42,074 bases of DNA from Phycisphaerales bacterium. GTDB taxonomy: Bacteria; Planctomycetota; Phycisphaerae; WQYP01. The notes beneath the pieces are model-generated. The model saw only the letters and a list, made by a program, of their open reading frames with translations, searched no databases and had not been told where the DNA came from. This document shows positions 26,713 to 35,344 of the stretch, piece by piece (positions within the stretch are counted from its first letter, which is position 1; every line of letters begins with the position of its first letter). Position numbers and translations under genes: made by a program. The DNA lies in contig WQYP01000015.1 of the NCBI GenBank assembly GCA_009781185.1, positions 1-42,074 of the forward strand. Reading direction: 5' to 3'.

Positions 26713-27201
26713 TCAGGCCGGATCAACCTCAATATTATTTTCAGCGCACCAGTCGAGAGCGATTTGTCGAAATCGGTCGTCGCGGAATTTGTACCACGCA
26801 TCTGCCAGGTTCAGTTTATGGAGACGGTCCTTGAAGTGTCGAAAGGCACCACGACCGCGAAGGGCGTGTCGCAGCGTTTCGGATTGGGCTTCATTTTCCA
26901 GCCCCTCGGCAAATTGCCGCATGATGTCCCACTCGTGGATATCGAAGCTGCTTGGCAAAGATAAAAAGCGGCCACTCCCCCCCATTCCGTTCGCACCTTC
27001 ATCAATCAGAACAACTTTGGTCTGCTCAATACTTTCATGCTGCCAAGCCGGGTAGTCGTCCATGTCATCGCCTTCAGCAGCGTGAATATCCTCATCCGTC
27101 AACACGAACACTTCGCCAGTCTGCTTATCGAGATACGAATGCGTCTCGTGATTTTGCGTGTCCAGATGCTCAAGAATGGCGGACAACTTCACCGGCGGCA
27201 T
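26713..27201 (-). CDS. UPF0158 family protein
   Basis: 162 residues. HSYLDKQTGEVFVLTDED, then SLPSSFDIHEWDIMRQFAEG and HALRGRGAFRHFKDRL are the conserved blocks of this family, which has no established function. A strong AAGGAG lies 5 bases before the ATG. The protein is acidic and soluble. Confidence 0.85.
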   Translation of the reverse strand: MPPVKLSAILEHLDTQNHETHSYLDKQTGEVFVLTDEDIHAAEGDDMDDYPAWQHESIEQTKVVLIDEGANGMGGSGRFLSLPSSFDIHEWDIMRQFAEGLENEAQSETLRHALRGRGAFRHFKDRLHKLNLADAWYKFRDDRFRQIALDWCAENNIEVDPA

Positions 27202-27225
27202 ATTTTCTCCTTGCTTTTTCGTATG

Positions 27226-27597
27226 TTACTCCATAAGCGGGCGGGCACGACGCAGCGCGTCGAGCATCACCTTCGCCGGTGATTCTTTGTCGCCAAAGTA
27301 GGCGAAGAATTCCTTGAGCTTATCGCAGGTGTAATCCGGACACTGAGCACAATCGGAAAGTCCGCGTGATTGGACGCAGGCTCGGATGCCGCAGCCGGTG
27401 GCACAGTGACGATTCTTACGCTGGCCTGCCGTCATGCAACCTTCGCACCAGACATCCTCCGGCTTAAATTCGACCTTGTACTGCTTCGACCATTGTTCGG
27501 CGATGCATGCAATCGCCGCCGAATCGTAGGCCTTTGTCGCTTTGTACGCTTTGCATTCGCTGCAGACGAGTCCGCATGCTCCGATGATGGTTTCCAT
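27226..27597 (-). CDS. DUF3795-like cysteine-rich protein
   Basis: 123 residues with twelve cysteines, arranged as CGLVCSEC at the start, then CEGC, CATGCGIRAC and CAQCPDYTC. This pattern matches the small DUF3795 family, which is thought to bind metal or an iron-sulfur cluster; the role is unknown. AAAGGG precedes the ATG. The gene follows the UPF0158 gene on the same strand. Confidence 0.8.
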   Translation of the reverse strand: METIIGACGLVCSECKAYKATKAYDSAAIACIAEQWSKQYKVEFKPEDVWCEGCMTAGQRKNRHCATGCGIRACVQSRGLSDCAQCPDYTCDKLKEFFAYFGDKESPAKVMLDALRRARPLME

Positions 27598-27660
27598 GTC
27601 AGCCCTTTCTTTTTTTGAGCCAAGTTTTCAGTTCATGAAGTTATACTCGAAGTTTCGCAG

Positions 27661-28299
27661 TTACCATCGTTGCTTTCGCCGTTCCTTCCGCCATTGGTCG
27701 GCGGTTTCGTCGTGGCGGTCGGCGGACAATGCGTCCAGAAACGCCAGAACATCCTTCAGACGGCCCTCGATCAGATTCACGCCGGCGGCTCGTACAGGCA
27801 GGTCCGGCTCCGACCGCAACGAATAATGAAAGCTGTGAATGAGCATATCCACCGCTCGCATCTTGGCGTGAACATCGCCGACGACGGCGGGCCACGACTT
27901 CACGAAACCCTCAAATGCATCGACCGCTCCGCCGGAATGCAGTTGCTTGTTGCGGAAAGTGTTTCGCATTGCACCCCAGGAAAATTCCCAGCCACAGGCC
28001 GGGCATGCGAACAATTCATTCTCGTAGTTGGGAAAATGCGGATCGCGCCGGCCCGTCGTTTCCATACGCGGTCCCGGCCCCACCGCATCCGAACGACTCT
28101 CGCACGGCAGGCAACGCCATCCTCTTTCTCGAGCGTCACGCAGATATAAAATGTCGGAGCAACGGATGTATAATGCGGTGCCGACGTCGTCGAGCAGGTC
28201 TTCGAATCCAAAACCGGCCATGTAGAAAGTATATAATCGCCGGACGGTCACTTTCCGCAGACGCGGCCCCCATTGAATAGTTCCATTTTCCCAACGCAT
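27661..28299 (-). CDS. Conserved hypothetical protein with a zinc-ribbon-like pair
   Basis: 212 residues. The N-terminal 60 residues (MRWENGTIQW, then KVTVRRLYTFYM and VGTALYIRC) resemble a conserved hypothetical family whose members carry a CxxC...CxxC ribbon. Here the pairs are CLPC near residue 83 and CPAC near residue 118. The C-terminal half, with many His and aromatic residues, does not match anything I know. Its ribosome binding site GGAG lies 11 bases upstream. Confidence 0.6.
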   Translation of the reverse strand: MRWENGTIQWGPRLRKVTVRRLYTFYMAGFGFEDLLDDVGTALYIRCSDILYLRDARERGWRCLPCESRSDAVGPGPRMETTGRRDPHFPNYENELFACPACGWEFSWGAMRNTFRNKQLHSGGAVDAFEGFVKSWPAVVGDVHAKMRAVDMLIHSFHYSLRSEPDLPVRAAGVNLIEGRLKDVLAFLDALSADRHDETADQWRKERRKQRW

Positions 28300-28307
28300 G
28301 TTTCTCT

Positions 28308-29108
28308 TTACTCCCTGGTTGCCTCGACTTCCAAACGCACCATGTTCATGTGAACATTGCCTTGAGCATCGGCGGGATGAGCCTTTAGATATTCGGCCAC
28401 CGATTCATTAAGAAATGCCTGTTGTAGATCAGCAGGTACACGCTGAACGTAAGGCATCCACGTCGTCCGCAGCCAACTCGCCAAACCCGCTGGACCTTGA
28501 TGGATCATGTCCTTGGGAACAAGTTCCACCCGCACGGCTCGCAGGCCGGCTTCCGCCAGCCAAGCACGATATTCCTCAGGAGAATAAAAACCCCACGGGA
28601 ATTCGAAGCCGACGAAGTAGGATGCCCATGAAGGTCGGCGTGTAACCTGAGTCACCGCATCCACAATCTCGGCGGCGTTGCCTTTGCCGCCAAACTGAAG
28701 CAACGTCCGCCCTCCCGAACGTAAGGCCCGCTGGATTCCCGCCAACACCGGCCGATGATCAAGAACCCAATGCAAACATGTAAACGACAGCACCAAATCA
28801 AACTCGGCAACAAAAGGCAGACTTCGAGCGTCCGCCTGTTGAAACCAAAGATTGCCAAACGTATCGGCGGGGAAGGCCTGCTGGGCGAAGGCGATCATCT
28901 CCGCAGAATTGTCGATCCCCACGACCCGTCCCCCCCCCCGCTCCCGCGACACAGCATGGGCGATCTGAGCGGTGATCTTCCCGTCGCCACAGCCTATGTC
29001 GAGAATGGTTTCATCGCCTTTGAGTGCAAGATGGGCCAGTATCTGGTTGGCCCAGTGATGCTGCTGGGAAGAATGCCGATGATAGTCTTGCGGGTTCCAG
29101 TTTGTCAT
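28308..29108 (-). CDS. Class I SAM-dependent methyltransferase, trans-aconitate methyltransferase-like
   Basis: 266 residues. WNPQDYHRHSSQQHHWANQI at the start, LDIGCGDGKITAQIA (motif I), VVGIDNSAEMIAFA and FDLVLSFTCLHWVLDH match the Tam (trans-aconitate 2-methyltransferase) type. Related proteins also methylate other small acids, so the substrate is open. The gene is closely packed with its neighbour at 28299 on the same strand. Confidence 0.8.
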   Translation of the reverse strand: MTNWNPQDYHRHSSQQHHWANQILAHLALKGDETILDIGCGDGKITAQIAHAVSRERGGGRVVGIDNSAEMIAFAQQAFPADTFGNLWFQQADARSLPFVAEFDLVLSFTCLHWVLDHRPVLAGIQRALRSGGRTLLQFGGKGNAAEIVDAVTQVTRRPSWASYFVGFEFPWGFYSPEEYRAWLAEAGLRAVRVELVPKDMIHQGPAGLASWLRTTWMPYVQRVPADLQQAFLNESVAEYLKAHPADAQGNVHMNMVRLEVEATRE

Positions 29109-29121
29109 GTCGTATTCTCAA

Positions 29122-29814
29122 TCAATCCATATCGCAAACTTCGAATAATGCTTTTTTGAGCGGACATTTTTTCCCAACCACATCACCGCGACGGTAGTGC
29201 CCCAGCAATTCCTGAGATCGCTGGGCCAGCATGCGTCGGACCTCGCGGCGCTTGCCTTTGAATCGTGGAATCCGCATGGAATCATAGGCTGTTGTCTGAT
29301 GTCTGAGCCATGCGATGACCGCAGCTTCGGCTCGCTGTTCGACGGAGATTCTTTTGGTCCGGGCAACTGTGCCGCTACCGACCGGCGTCGCATGATCTGC
29401 AACCGCACGGGCAAGTTGACACGCGATTTCATTATGGACCGGGGCAAAGGCCAGAAACGCCAACACCGCTTCGTAGAAATCTTCGACGTATTCCGCTTGG
29501 ACTTTGGTCCGGCGTTTGGCGTCAGCCTCTTTACGCTTGGCGTAGCTTTCGGTGGACCGCTCGGCCTCCAGTTCGCTTTGAATTTTCTTGATGGTGGTCG
29601 CCGGTGCCCACACGCCTCGTGAAAATATCTTTCGCCCCTTCTTCACTTGGACCACCCAATGGTCGCCAGCAGTTTTCACTCTGCGTGTCAACGCGGCATC
29701 GCCAGGCGGAAGCAACTCCCAACCGTCTGGTGCTGTCAGCACCTTCCCGTCTGCGGAACGCACGGTATTTGGGGCGGGGCCGGGAGTGAAGATGTTGTTT
29801 GTCATGGCGGTCAT
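29122..29814 (-). CDS. DUF2293 domain protein
   Basis: 230 residues. The C-terminal third, RAEAAVIAWLRHQTTAYDSM with IPRFKGKRREVRRMLAQRSQ, is the DUF2293 block. The N-terminal half is a beta-rich stretch followed by a charged coiled coil. The function is unknown. ATGA overlap with the gene at 31058 implies translational coupling. Confidence 0.75.
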   Translation of the reverse strand: MTAMTNNIFTPGPAPNTVRSADGKVLTAPDGWELLPPGDAALTRRVKTAGDHWVVQVKKGRKIFSRGVWAPATTIKKIQSELEAERSTESYAKRKEADAKRRTKVQAEYVEDFYEAVLAFLAFAPVHNEIACQLARAVADHATPVGSGTVARTKRISVEQRAEAAVIAWLRHQTTAYDSMRIPRFKGKRREVRRMLAQRSQELLGHYRRGDVVGKKCPLKKALFEVCDMD

Positions 29815-31058
29815 TCGTTCGCTATGTGCGGTGGTGGCGGGGTTTCAGAATAGAGGCCGATCCATTCGGCGAGGAGGTGCTGGTCGAAGAAAAGAAGCCA
29901 GGTGCGACGCGGGAGTTTTCGTTCTCGCAACTTTGCGAACATCGCAACCGCTGCTTTACGCACGTCGGTCAGGGCAAGGTCGATGTAGGAAAAGCTGGAA
30001 CCGGCTCCGCCGCCGATCACGCCGCCGAGGTTTGAGGAGGTGAGAGCTTCGTTGATGGCGTCCTCGATTTCGCCTCGTACTTCAGAATCATACAAACCTT
30101 CGATCTTCAGAAAGGCAAAGGTTTCGTTGAAGCGGCTGAAACGGCAGGAATAAAAGGGGATGCCGCTATGAGTCGCCTCCCACAGCGGGACGTCGCTTGT
30201 AACGACGGTATACATGTCGCCCCACGGAACCTTCCCGTTGGGATCGTCAAAACTAATCTCTAACACAGTGTGCGAACGCGACGAATCCCGCACGATATCG
30301 GCATACGGGCGATTGGGAAGTCGCTCGCGGTTGGAAGCGATCAAAGCGTCGCATGTGGGAGCAAGCCTATCGAGCGGGAAAGGACGCGGCGGAAGAAGAC
30401 GTCCCCCCACCTTCCCCACCATCCCTGTATTTTGTGCCCCGTACAACTCGTTGAGAAGACTTGCTTGGGTAAACGGAACGGTTTCAATGGCCCCGCACCA
30501 TTTGTCGAGCCATTCTTCGCCGAGCAGTGATTCGGTGGCAATGAAAGAAGCAGTTTGCAACTCCCGCTCATTGAGCTTGGAATAATGAGGGCTGAAGAAG
30601 GTCAGATTAATTCGACGGAACTGCCCCATCGCCGCAGAAACAAGACAGCCTTCAATATTCCCCCTGGTCCGACCCTCCACCGTCAAACGCGCCATCTCCA
30701 CGGATTCGAGCGGCCGATAGGCGTAGAACTCCCAGCCATCGAGAGTAGGCCGTCGTTGAAATAGAAGATCGACCAGCGGACGAAGATGCGTGTTCATTTC
30801 CGGCGTGATGACGAGCCGGTGCCCTTTTCCATGAATGGCGAACTCGTACATGAGTGCCGGATGAATGGCTTGAAAATTCCGCTCCATCCAGTCGGCCAGC
30901 CATTTGTTGTAGGATACGTCAACCTCGCGATGGAGGGAGGCGAGGATTTTCTCTTTATCCTTCTCGAACGTCTCCCACCACGTATCGATACGTGCGAGCA
31001 GTTCGCTGTAGGCGGTACTTTCCGTGCGGTTCTGCGGATCGTAGTGAATTACGCGCAT
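29811..31058 (-). CDS. Conserved hypothetical protein, 415 residues
   Basis: I do not recognise the family with certainty. The N-terminal 60 residues are helical and charged (DTWWETFEKDKEKILASLHR). They are followed by a mixed region with HGKGHRLVITPE and RPTLDGWEFYAYRPL, and a C-terminal region with a Gly-rich GGVIGGGAGSSFSYIDLAL. There is no signal peptide or membrane segment. It heads a two-gene unit with the DUF2293 gene and is divergent from the DUF2461 gene. Confidence 0.6.
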   Translation of the reverse strand: MRVIHYDPQNRTESTAYSELLARIDTWWETFEKDKEKILASLHREVDVSYNKWLADWMERNFQAIHPALMYEFAIHGKGHRLVITPEMNTHLRPLVDLLFQRRPTLDGWEFYAYRPLESVEMARLTVEGRTRGNIEGCLVSAAMGQFRRINLTFFSPHYSKLNERELQTASFIATESLLGEEWLDKWCGAIETVPFTQASLLNELYGAQNTGMVGKVGGRLLPPRPFPLDRLAPTCDALIASNRERLPNRPYADIVRDSSRSHTVLEISFDDPNGKVPWGDMYTVVTSDVPLWEATHSGIPFYSCRFSRFNETFAFLKIEGLYDSEVRGEIEDAINEALTSSNLGGVIGGGAGSSFSYIDLALTDVRKAAVAMFAKLRERKLPRRTWLLFFDQHLLAEWIGLYSETPPPPHIANE

Positions 31059-31167
31059 GGCAGGATTGTACAGAAGGAAGGGAAGATGGCCAGTGGGTGG
31101 CGGTGATTTGTGGAGGCGAAGAGTCGAGTTTTACGAACGTTCCGAGCAAGACTACAATCCGTGCATT
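31059..31167. promoter_or_regulatory. Divergent promoter region
   Basis: A 109-base spacer separates two genes on opposite strands, so both promoters should lie here. I do not see clear -35 and -10 boxes. Confidence 0.3.
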
Positions 31168-31911
31168 ATGAGTACACGCTTCCCCGGTTTTCCTCGGCAG
31201 ATGCCGACATTCTTCAAATCGCTGGAGAAAAACAACCAGCGTGAGTGGTTCGCCACGCACAAGGAAATCTACGAGACCCACGTTCGCGGGCCGATGATCG
31301 AACTGGTCACGCTACTCAACAAACAGCTCGAAGACTTTGCTCCTGCGCACGTCGCGGAAGAGCCTGCCAAGCTCATTTATCGCCTCTATCGCGATATTCG
31401 CTTCTCCAAGGACAAGACGCCCTACAAAACGCACATCGGCGCGACTTTCTCCCACCAAACCCTCTCCCGCCACGGCGGAGCGGGATATTATTTTGAAGTC
31501 TCGCATCGTTGCGTCGGCATCGCCGGCGGCGTTTACATGCCCGGCCCGGAGGAACTTCAAACGATCCGTGAAGCAATCGCAGCCGATCCGAAAAGGTTTC
31601 TGAGCTTGGTGGAGGATCGTAAGAATCGCAAGTTGCTTGGTTCGTTGCAGGGCGAACGATTAACGCGACTGCCCAAGGTGTGGCAATCGCAGGCGGAAAA
31701 TCCGGCGGCGGAATATTTGAAGTTCAAGCAGTACTACTGGTATGCGGAACTGCCGGCGTCGCTGGCCCTCACATCGCGATTGCCCAACGTGCTGACGCGG
31801 TATTTCCAAGCGATGTCAGAAGGTCTCACATGGTTCAACGATGCGCTATTGGCTGCCCGCCGCCGTGAGGAGGAACATTCGCGGCCGAAGAGACCAAAGC
31901 CAATGTGGTAA
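31168..31911 (+). CDS. DUF2461 / TIGR02453 family protein
   Basis: 247 residues. FPGFPRQMPTFFKSLEKNNQ at the start, then WFATHKEIYETHVRGPM, RDIRFSKDKTPYKTHIGA and GYYFEVSHRCVGIAGGVYMP are the family blocks. The function of DUF2461 proteins is not established. ATG 31168 is preferred over the upstream in-frame ATG at 31057, since the family begins close to this Met. Confidence 0.85.
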   Translation: MSTRFPGFPRQMPTFFKSLEKNNQREWFATHKEIYETHVRGPMIELVTLLNKQLEDFAPAHVAEEPAKLIYRLYRDIRFSKDKTPYKTHIGATFSHQTLSRHGGAGYYFEVSHRCVGIAGGVYMPGPEELQTIREAIAADPKRFLSLVEDRKNRKLLGSLQGERLTRLPKVWQSQAENPAAEYLKFKQYYWYAELPASLALTSRLPNVLTRYFQAMSEGLTWFNDALLAARRREEEHSRPKRPKPMW

Positions 31912-31926
31912 TCATGGAGCGCCGCG

Positions 31927-33141
31927 ATGATCCAGAAACCTTTTGACCAAATCGTAAAGGCCGACATTGACGCCCTGTTGAACGAAGTCCCGGAATCCAA
32001 GACGCTCGAATACAAGTTGAAATTGCCGGAGAAGACAGAGGATGCCAAAAAGAAGTTTCTTGCGGATATTTCTTCGTTTGCAAATGCGTCCGGTGGCGAC
32101 TTGATCTACGGCATGAATCCGGCCAAAGGCAAGAAAAACGGATACGCTGACGCTGTGAAGCCACTGACCGAATCATCTGCTGATGATGTAATGCGTCGAT
32201 TGAAAGCAATGATCCGAGAAGGAATTGCTCCACGAGTACGAGTGCAAATCAAGAAAATCACCGGTTGGGGAAAGGATGGCAAAGGATTTGTGATCTTGAT
32301 CCGAATACCACAAAGTTTTTCGTCTCCGCATATGGTGACTTATAAATACGATAAAGATTCCGCACGATTCTATTCTCGTCATTCCGCCGGTAAATTTCAT
32401 TTGGATGTGGCTGAAATCAGAAATGCGTTTCTGGCAACTGACTCACAAGCTGAAAGGATTCGCCGGTTTCGACAGAAGCGCGTGACCCGTATCATCGCGG
32501 ACAAAACTCCCGTCGTGTTAGCGGCTACCCGCCGCCTGATATTGCACGTCATTCCGCTGGCTACCTTCCTAAATAATCAAAGATTGAACTTGCCAAGCGA
32601 CCTGGTGCAAGGGAGGCAATTTGGTCCCATAGGCTCTTACAGCTCCGAGATGAGTGGTCGATACAATTTAGACGGTTACTTGAATTGGTGTAGCGTCGGC
32701 GGGCAGGTAACTCGCTACTGCCAGCTATTTTTTAATGGTGTTGTCGAGGCGGCGTATGTGAGCATGATTCACACGCAATTCGATGCGGATGGAATGAATA
32801 CAACAGCGGTCATCGGCATGCATTACGAACAGAGCGTGATACATGCCTTGGCGGCCTATCTTCGTGGACTCAAGCAATTGGGGATATCAGCTCCCATCGC
32901 CCTCTCGCTATCACTCCTTGGATGCAAAGGGGTTTATATGCGAACCGATGGTTTTTGGAGATCGCATCAGCATGTGATTGATAGAGATGCTATTCTTGTG
33001 CCGGAAACCCTGTGCGATTCTTTAGACGTGGACGCCGCGACAGTTCTTAAGCCACAGTTCGACGCGATCTGGAATGCGTGCGGCTATCCGGGAAGCCAGA
33101 ATTACGATAGCGATGGGAAATGGTGTCCTCCTCAAAGGTGA
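31927..33141 (+). CDS. AlbA_2 (Schlafen-type) domain protein
   Basis: 404 residues. The N-terminal ~140 residues, TLEYKLKLPEKTEDAKKKFL then DISSFANASGGDLIYGM and FVILIRIPQSFSSPHMV, match the AlbA_2 domain, usually described as ATP- or nucleic-acid-binding and common in defence and mobile genes. The remainder is not recognised; it lacks the usual C-terminal HATPase or winged helix that I could point to. It sits before the AbiE pair, in the opposite direction. Confidence 0.78.
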   Translation: MIQKPFDQIVKADIDALLNEVPESKTLEYKLKLPEKTEDAKKKFLADISSFANASGGDLIYGMNPAKGKKNGYADAVKPLTESSADDVMRRLKAMIREGIAPRVRVQIKKITGWGKDGKGFVILIRIPQSFSSPHMVTYKYDKDSARFYSRHSAGKFHLDVAEIRNAFLATDSQAERIRRFRQKRVTRIIADKTPVVLAATRRLILHVIPLATFLNNQRLNLPSDLVQGRQFGPIGSYSSEMSGRYNLDGYLNWCSVGGQVTRYCQLFFNGVVEAAYVSMIHTQFDADGMNTTAVIGMHYEQSVIHALAAYLRGLKQLGISAPIALSLSLLGCKGVYMRTDGFWRSHQHVIDRDAILVPETLCDSLDVDAATVLKPQFDAIWNACGYPGSQNYDSDGKWCPPQR

Positions 33142-33234
33142 TGATAAACATGTGGAGCTTGACCGCCTCAGCGGTTCCGCAAGCATCGCCATACTCAATG
33201 AATACTCCGCTGGGTAATATTCAGGCAACTGGCA

Positions 33235-34266
33235 TTAAACGCGGTTGATGGCCGCTTCGATCTCGCGGAGCGTTTTCATCAGTTCGTCGAAGCTCGGCAT
33301 TTTGCCGAAGATCATTTCCTGCATGCTCTGGTAATCGCGGCGTAGTTCGGCGAAGCGGGATTCTGGTGGAACGAGCCGCAAGGTGCCCGGTCGAGCTTCC
33401 GCGTATTTGGCCGCTGCGGACGCGAAGAAAACGCTTTTGTGCTCGGCGACTTTCAGGAGCAGGTCCGTGTTCTTCATCGCTTCTCGACCGATGCCGTGCT
33501 GGTACATGCGAACCAGATCGTAGTAGTGCCGTGATTGGCGGTCGCGTAGCGACTTGTCGGCGGGAGCGTGATGCCACATATGCAGGATTGTCGCTTTTTC
33601 CCAATACGTTCGTTCGGCAGCCAAAACATGAACCGTACTTGTGCGTGTGCGGAAAAGGTCTGGGAAATCTTCCGCCGCATACGGTGTCACTTCGCCCATC
33701 GTGGCGGGCCAATGCTCAGAACGCGCACCAAGTTCCAGTCGCACAACAGGTCGCACGTAAGCTGGCTGCGCGGCGCTGACCTGTGCAAGTCCGGCGGGAT
33801 ATTGAAAGACAATCGTCTGCTGGTCCGGATCGTCGTCAGCGATTTCAAGTTTCCAACCCCGCACCTCTGGCAGCGCGGTGTGGAATGCGTCCCGGAGACG
33901 TGGCAGGAACACGTCGTGAATGATTTGACGGCAGGTCTGGGTAAGCGCATCAAGGCTCTTCTGACGCTGCTTGCCGGAATGAGCAACCGCCGGATCGCCG
34001 GTCCCACCGAAGCCCAGATCAGCACGGTTGAACGAAAGGTCGATGTCTTCTGAAAATCGTTCGATCACTTTGAAAACTTTGGAGAGCGACGTGCCGCCTT
34101 TGAAAAGTAACCCGGCTGGCGAGTTTTCCAGCGTGAAGAGCCGCCGAAGCGTCCAGCAAACCCAGAAGTCCTTTTCGACGATGGCGGCATTGAGGCCTCG
34201 CTTCGCCGCGACCGTAGCGAACAGATCGGCACGATCACCATGTTTCTGCCGAGCGAAATCATCCAT
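33235..34266 (-). CDS. abiEii: AbiEii-type nucleotidyltransferase toxin
   Basis: 343 residues. KGGTSLSKVF (residues 56-65) and SEDIDLSF (72-79, with Asp74 and Asp76) are the nucleotidyltransferase motifs of AbiEii/AbiGii toxins. The C-terminal helical part carries LRRDYQSMQEMIFGKMPSF. In the AbiE type IV system the toxin is a nucleotidyltransferase that stops growth (related MenT enzymes modify tRNA). Its start overlaps the antitoxin stop by 8 bases, the usual layout. Confidence 0.88.
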   Translation of the reverse strand: MDDFARQKHGDRADLFATVAAKRGLNAAIVEKDFWVCWTLRRLFTLENSPAGLLFKGGTSLSKVFKVIERFSEDIDLSFNRADLGFGGTGDPAVAHSGKQRQKSLDALTQTCRQIIHDVFLPRLRDAFHTALPEVRGWKLEIADDDPDQQTIVFQYPAGLAQVSAAQPAYVRPVVRLELGARSEHWPATMGEVTPYAAEDFPDLFRTRTSTVHVLAAERTYWEKATILHMWHHAPADKSLRDRQSRHYYDLVRMYQHGIGREAMKNTDLLLKVAEHKSVFFASAAAKYAEARPGTLRLVPPESRFAELRRDYQSMQEMIFGKMPSFDELMKTLREIEAAINRV

Positions 34267-34891
34267 GTTTCGACTCCGTTTTCTTTGCTACACGAGTAAC
34301 AATCTGCTGAACCACGTTCGCGATCCAACCGGTGGTGTAGCGAGCGTCTTGCAACAACTCACGTTTTTGATTCACCGACAGCGCCGCGCGAAACTTTGCA
34401 ATGACATTTGCATCAACCGCCTCTCTGCCCAAATGACGCAGAGCTTGAAACACCATCGCACTAGTCTGACTCCCCGGCGGCAATTCCTTGGGCGTGACAT
34501 GCTTGATCTGAATTTCGAGATTGCCAACCTGCAGGCGGCGAGACCGCCCATCGGTCAGATAGGAAAACTTCGCAGGCACTTGCGTAGAAAGTCCGAAGAG
34601 ATTGGCGGCCACCGCGCCGGAGGGCACCATACGGCTGCCGGTACGCCGACCAATGGCTTGAGCAATCTTGTCAACATCGGGTGCGACCGGAATGCCGAGC
34701 TTGGTGTTGATTCGGGGGTAGTAATACAGACCGCGACCGAGACGCTGAAGCTCACCAGTGTGCGCGAGCCGGGAGAGCGCCTGGTCGGTCGCATAGCGAC
34801 TACCCGCATCCAGAAAATCCTTCGGCGTGAACACCTGCCCACGTCCCGCAGTGCGGACCTGATCAAAAATCATGTTACGTGCAGTATCCAT
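34259..34891 (-). CDS. abiEi: AbiEi-like antitoxin (DUF6088)
   Basis: 210 residues. The N-terminal winged helix includes FTPKDFLDAGSRYATDQALS and LGRGLYYYPRI, followed by the DUF6088 body with DVDKIAQAIGRRTGSRMVPS. AbiEi-family antitoxins repress their own operon by binding inverted repeats. AGGTGA lies before the start. A 28-bp near-perfect palindrome just upstream is the likely operator. Confidence 0.85.
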   Translation of the reverse strand: MDTARNMIFDQVRTAGRGQVFTPKDFLDAGSRYATDQALSRLAHTGELQRLGRGLYYYPRINTKLGIPVAPDVDKIAQAIGRRTGSRMVPSGAVAANLFGLSTQVPAKFSYLTDGRSRRLQVGNLEIQIKHVTPKELPPGSQTSAMVFQALRHLGREAVDANVIAKFRAALSVNQKRELLQDARYTTGWIANVVQQIVTRVAKKTESKHG

Positions 34892-34904
34892 AGCTCATCA
34901 CCTC

Positions 34905-34932
34905 GTCAGAAAAGTGTATACAGTTTTCTGAC
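34905..34932. promoter_or_regulatory. Palindromic operator upstream of abiEi
   Basis: Arms GTCAGAAAA (34905-34913) and TTTTCTGAC (34924-34932) flank the 8-bp palindrome TGTATACA (34915-34922). All share one centre of symmetry, with only the G/G pair 34914/34923 unmatched. It lies 14 bases before the antitoxin start codon, the place expected for autorepression. Confidence 0.75.
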
Positions 34933-35249
34933 ACATGGCAACTCGCACGATTCAGAATCTGCGGCGTGCAAATCTTGCCACGATTTACGCAAATGAAGCG
35001 AAAACGACAACAAAATTTGATGCTCCTATTAAGTTTATTATGAGTCTAACCGAAAGAAAAAGCGTCATATTGTCGCAGAGAAGGACACGCTGAACGCTGG
35101 TGAGGTTGACCAGTTTCACCGTGAAAAATGTTGTGCCCATGCGGAAGACGTACATTTTTAATACCAGCCCACCGTGCGTGCAAACATAGAACAATCGACA
35201 CCTTTTAATCTCTATTGCTGACGGCGTCCTCCACAGATTTACCCATCGC
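34933..35249. other. Intergenic stretch between the AbiE operator and the response regulator
   Basis: Nothing supported is coded here. A 104-codon minus-strand open frame at 34985-35299 has no family features and runs through the palindrome upstream of the response regulator. Confidence 0.4.
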
Positions 35250-35304
35250 GGGCGAAACGTTTCGCCCAAGGCGATTGGGGATTTGATGTCGCGCGTCAAT
35301 CGCC
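35250..35304. promoter_or_regulatory. Palindrome and inverted repeat upstream of the response regulator
   Basis: GGGCGAAACGTTTCGCCC (35250-35267) is a perfect 18-bp palindrome. GGCGATTG (35270-35277) and CAATCGCC (35297-35304) form a second 8-bp inverted repeat with a 19-base spacer. Both lie 40-95 bases before the start at 35345, so they are candidate operators. Confidence 0.55.
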
Positions 35305-35344
35305 GCGATCACGCTGCGCCGACGCAATGCATGGAGAGAACCGC

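Noticed and set aside
26064..26834. A 256-codon plus-strand frame, rich in His, Arg and Pro
   Set aside because: Shadow of the methyltransferase gene on the other strand.
34985..35299. A 104-codon minus-strand frame
   Set aside because: Runs across the palindromes, and no family is seen.
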